In this document: piece after piece, positions 60,431-64,000 of the stretch
Layout of the letters: every line of letters starts with the position of its first letter
Numbering within the stretch: the first letter of the stretch is position 1
Source: Welwitschia mirabilis
Lineage: Eukaryota; Gnetophyta; Gnetopsida; Welwitschiales
DNA: 64,000 bases
Assembly: GCA_051453625.1 (NCBI GenBank)
Contig: JBOZIK010000001.1
Coordinates: forward strand, 184,070,534-184,134,533
Direction: 5' to 3'
Notes under the pieces: generated by a model
What the model was told of the DNA's origin: nothing
Seen by the model: the letters and a program-made list of their open reading frames with translations, nothing else
Databases searched by the model: none
Position numbers and translations under genes: made by a program

Positions 60431-62779
60431 TTATCGGATATTGATTTGTCTGAATTTTTGATAAGCTCTTTGGTGTTCTATTTATTGGTTTGTTTTAAGG
60501 AATATATGTATAAGTTTTAGATTTTAATGTTTCATGTATTTTAATGTTTTGGAAGCAAAGTTATAACTAAGACATAGGCATTTGGTGACATGAGATGTGG
60601 ACGTTTAACGATGTATTATTAGAGAATATTACCAATCTTCATTGCAAACCATCCCAACTGATCAAACTAGAATCTTGCTTTCAATTATGTTAATGGATTT
60701 GTAAACCTTTGCTATTTGGAAGAATAATTTTTAGTCTTTTGTTACCTTCAGAAAACCATTTTATTTGAAAGAATTGTTTTCCAATATATTTCTTCCTTTA
60801 TTTTTACTTTGGGGTTTTCTTAGAGATTTTCACAATTGAATTTTATCTTTTGGACTTTTATATATGAGGTTTTGTTAGTAATTAAGGTATCCCAAAACTT
60901 TTTCATTAACAAGTTGAATTTAGAATCTTCCAGTTAAGATAGCTCAAAGTAGAATATGTGATAACTGGATGTAGGTTCTTTAGGTCCTAACATGATAAGG
61001 TGCTAATTATAGTAAAGTCTAGGGGATAATTCTAAATTGAAGTAAGTGAAAAGTAAGAAGTGATAATGCACAGATGAATAGTAGAAAAGGTGGAAGAAGA
61101 AAAAGAAAAATGTTATACTCTTTATGATGCTCCATAAAGGGGGACATCAATGAGATAAGAAACCAAAAAAGACTTGGTGAACTCTTCTCACTTGATTTTT
61201 TGTGAAGGCTTAAGATTTGGTTAAAGTCTTCATAATGATATAGTTTTAGCTAGATCTATAAGAATTCATTTAAATAATTTAAACATTAATTCCATGATTA
61301 TGGACCATACTAGTTGATAATTCTGTAGGTTTAGTAATCAATTAATGAATATACTATGAAAAACCATTCCTTATAAACCATCTCTTAAGTTAAATAATTT
61401 TTTTAATACATAATTCCTTATGTACATAAGCTAAGCATTTGCTATAAATCTAAAATTCATTTGACTTTGTTCCTTAAAGAAGACACAATGACACACATGC
61501 ATCATTAGGAAGACAAAAAAAATGTATAAAAACATNNNNNNNNNNNNNNNNNNNNNNNNNNNNNNNNNNNNNNNNNNNNNNNNNNNNNNNNNNNNNNNNN
61601 NNNNNNNNNNNNNNNNNNNNNNNNNNNNNNNNNNNAAGAAAAAAAAAAAAAAAAAAAATGTATAAAAACATACACTAGATTAAATAGTAAAAGAAATAAG
61701 AATGTAAAATTCAAAGTATAGAGAAAAAATAAAAAATAACAAAAGAAATAAAGACAAGAGGAATCAAGATTTACATGGTTTGGAATATTTCTAGGTTCAT
61801 GGAAAATGGAAACTCATCTTTCTTCTTGTGGAGGAAAATGTTACACTAGTGGAAATCCAACTCACTCTATAAGTATAAATGATCAACTCAAGTGAGCAAA
61901 CAACGTCTTACTTTCTCTTTAATACCAATGAAAAATTCAAAATACTTAGAAAGCATAAAGCGCATTTCTTCATTATTACACTTCCTTGTCATATTTCCTT
62001 ATGATATAATGCCAACCCCCTATAAACCATTACACGGGTATTAAATTAGGAAAAGATTTAAGAAATCTTAAAATAGTAATTAGTATTATTTTCTTAAACA
62101 TAGCCATCATTACCTTTTTCCTAATGACATGTTTATTTAATTTTAGTAATAAATATAAACTCCATGTACTAACTAACAAATATCACAAAAAAAGGGCATA
62201 AACTAAATTAGGCTATGCCTCAAATTAAGGGTACAAAAGTACAATTTTTAATTCATAATTATAAGAATACTGACCTTAAACCAAAATTGAGGAGTTCATT
62301 TCTTGTACCAAATTCATAATCCTCAAATGTTAAGCTAGATTTAGTAGAGTTGTACTAAGAGTGTGTGGCATTTGAAATTCTCTAATAAAAGGGGATTTTT
62401 CATAATGTTATTTGGATTTATTAAGATATGAATATTTTGAAAAATAATGCTTCTATCTTATATCCTTTAAAATTGATATTTCACTTTGGTGTGCTTCAAG
62501 CTATTGTTAAAAAAAAACTAGAATATGCACTAATAATATGGTAGTTTAACTATTATTAAAAACATTCTTTTTAAGTTTTAACTAATCCTATCATGAGGTT
62601 CTTTAGTAAAATATATTCTATACATGTTTATGAATCATAACATATTCTTCCTTCATATAGAAAGGGTTACAAGTCATTACAATTTTAACTTCCATGAGAT
62701 AGGTCCTCCTCCCATTATAAACAATTTTCCTAATGTAGACTTCCCTTGTTTAAATCTCTTACAAAATCATGATTATAAT
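60431..62779. other. No gene seen
   Basis: AT-rich sequence with no supported feature except a poly-A-flanked 100-N gap at 61536-61635. The last bases before the gap (ATGTATAAAAACAT) recur just after it, again suggesting unmerged contig ends. Confidence 0.5.
61536..61635. other. Assembly gap, 100 N, with repeated flanks
   Basis: AATGTATAAAAACAT occurs on both sides, separated only by the N run and a poly-A tract. Confidence 0.9.
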
Positions 62780-63780
62780 AACTTGCACTCTTCTGTTTAC
62801 TTTGTTGTAGTAAATGCATAATCCTAATGTATCCGTTAGGTATTTAAGAATCCAATGAACAACTTACTAGTGCTTTCCAGGATTATTCATAAACCTATTA
62901 ATAAAGCCCACTACTTGTAAAATGCTAGGTTTGGATCCAACCATTGCATATATTAAGCTATCATTAGCATTAGAACAAGGTATTTGACACATGTACTCCT
63001 CCTCCTTAATGTTTTCCAAGAAGGTAACCTAAAATAAATTCAAATGAAATTCTTAACTAGTTTTGAGTCTTCACCTTTTTGATATAGTATTCTTGATAAA
63101 AACTCAAATTTCCATTTTTACATCTTAAAAAACATCTATGCCTGGAGGATTTTACTCTCATTAAGTCTTTAATGTTAAATTAAAGTAATAAGATTTCTTA
63201 TACATTCCTAATTTCCATTTTGTTATTTTTTGTAAGAAGCAAGTCATCCATGTATAAGATCAACATTATAAGGATACCACTCTTACACTTCCTCCTATAT
63301 CAACAAAAATTGTGGGACTTTTATGAAAACCAGTCTTACACATTAATAAAGCAAATCATTTGTATCATTATCCTTACATTTTTTCTAACCTATGTGAGGC
63401 TCTCTTAAGTTTGTAAATAAAGTTCTCCTTTTCATTCATAATTAATCCCTTTAGTTATTTTATGTAAATCTTCTCTTCTAGTTTAACATATAGGGAGCTA
63501 TTCTTACATGCATCTTTATGAGCTGTAGATTCTTTATTTGTGCTCAATTTAAGATGACTTTAACTAAATCTAATTTGGCCACTAGTCTAAAGACATCAAA
63601 GAAATGTATGCCTATCTTTTAAAGATATCCATTTCCCACCAACAATGCCTTGATATCTTAATGTTTCTTATTTTAGCATGTTTTACTTTGAATATCCATC
63701 TATAATCAATTTTTATTCCTACTCTTTTAAAACTTTACTAGATCCCAAGTATAGCTCTTTATAAGATATTACATTTTTCT
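62780..63780 (-). mobile_element. Copia RT and thumb fragment (second copy)
   Basis: The minus strand reads from the RT entry (about 63720-63650, MDIQ and VGGKW), through the palm with YMDD at 63254-63243, to EEEYMCQIPCSNANDSLIYA (about 62995-62940), VGFINRFMNNPGK and VVHWILKYLTDTLGL (to about 62790). These correspond to the copia 'P-Y-NAIGSLMYAM ... V--V-RYM-NPGK-HW--VK-ILRYLRGT' region. Its 63105-63620 part duplicates 52912-53420. There are several stops. Confidence 0.85.
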
Positions 63781-63784
63781 ATTC

Positions 63785-64000
63785 ATGGTTACTTATCATT
63801 TCTCCTTTTGATTACTCTTCAATACCTCTTAATAAAACATGAGCTTATATACTTCAACAACTAGTGAAAAAAATGAATATTCATACTATACCTTATTGCT
63901 GGAATATCCTTACTTAATCTAGGAGATCTTCTAAGTTTCACTTTTAGTCTATGTACTTCCCACCTTTGTCTATATGTTAATAGGTTCTTGATTCTGAGCT
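63785..64000 (-). mobile_element. Copia integrase-RT linker, runs off the window
   Basis: Nearly the same sequence as 46785-46975, oriented the same way and placed directly upstream (minus strand) of the RT fragment. It is the linker between integrase and RT of the same copia family, cut by the window end. Confidence 0.7.

Noticed and set aside
61474-61714. Phe-rich minus-strand frames at 61474-61714
   Set aside because: They are translations of poly-A and N bases.
1-64000. tRNA, rRNA or known small RNA genes
   Set aside because: No cloverleaf, rRNA core or snRNA sequence was recognised by eye on either strand. A covariance-model search would be needed to exclude them.

Overview
This window is nuclear DNA from a large-genome seed plant. 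It is very AT-rich, has no intact gene, and is built almost entirely of decayed retrotransposons, a long tandem repeat, a DNA transposon and fragments of host genes. The host fragments (MHX-type exchanger, WSD1-type acyltransferase, EF-1alpha, GH19 chitinase, AAE3-type acyl-CoA synthetase) are all plant proteins. Elements this old and this nested suggest a gymnosperm such as a conifer, but the species cannot be fixed from the sequence. Twelve runs of N show a draft assembly.

Layout. 1-4087: the 3' end of a Ty3/gypsy integrase, then an unclassified LTR-like stretch. 4088-9465: a minus-strand Ty1/copia element of Sirevirus type with its 3' LTR, polypurine tract, an env-like ORF region and a collapsed pol, truncated at its 5' side. 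9452-24007 and 34741-39685: one tandem array of ~1.28-kb monomers, split by an insertion. 24008-34740: the insertion, a ~10.7-kb CACTA-type transposon with matching terminal inverted repeats and subterminal repeats. It carries pieces of at least four unrelated host genes (MHX, WSD1, EF-1alpha, chitinase), a nested Tork-like copia element and one unidentified decayed reading frame. 39690-45540: a minus-strand Athila-like Ty3/gypsy element with gag, protease region, RT, RNase H, primer-binding site and a 5' LTR. 46785-47390: a copia integrase remnant. 48194-53440 and 55341-63780: two copies of a segmental duplication. Each contains ~4 kb of unclassified DNA, a piece of the satellite monomer, an AAE3 fragment and a minus-strand copia RT fragment.

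The two most interesting observations are these. First, the CACTA element looks like a Pack-type transposon that gathered host gene fragments and landed in the satellite array: the repeat phase resumes on its far side. Second, the satellite monomer is itself a dead coding unit. It has a coiled coil with an internal two-fold repeat, followed by a domain resembling LINE ORF1 (Transposase_22-like). Its stop codons mostly fall where Gln or Arg codons (CAA, CAG, CGA) would be expected, and many are shared by all monomers, so the unit died before it was amplified.

Nothing here is likely to make a working protein. Decay is mostly C-to-T / G-to-A, as expected for heavily methylated repeats. One AAE3 fragment (59998-60430) has kept its CpG-rich sequence while its duplicate and all its flanks have decayed.
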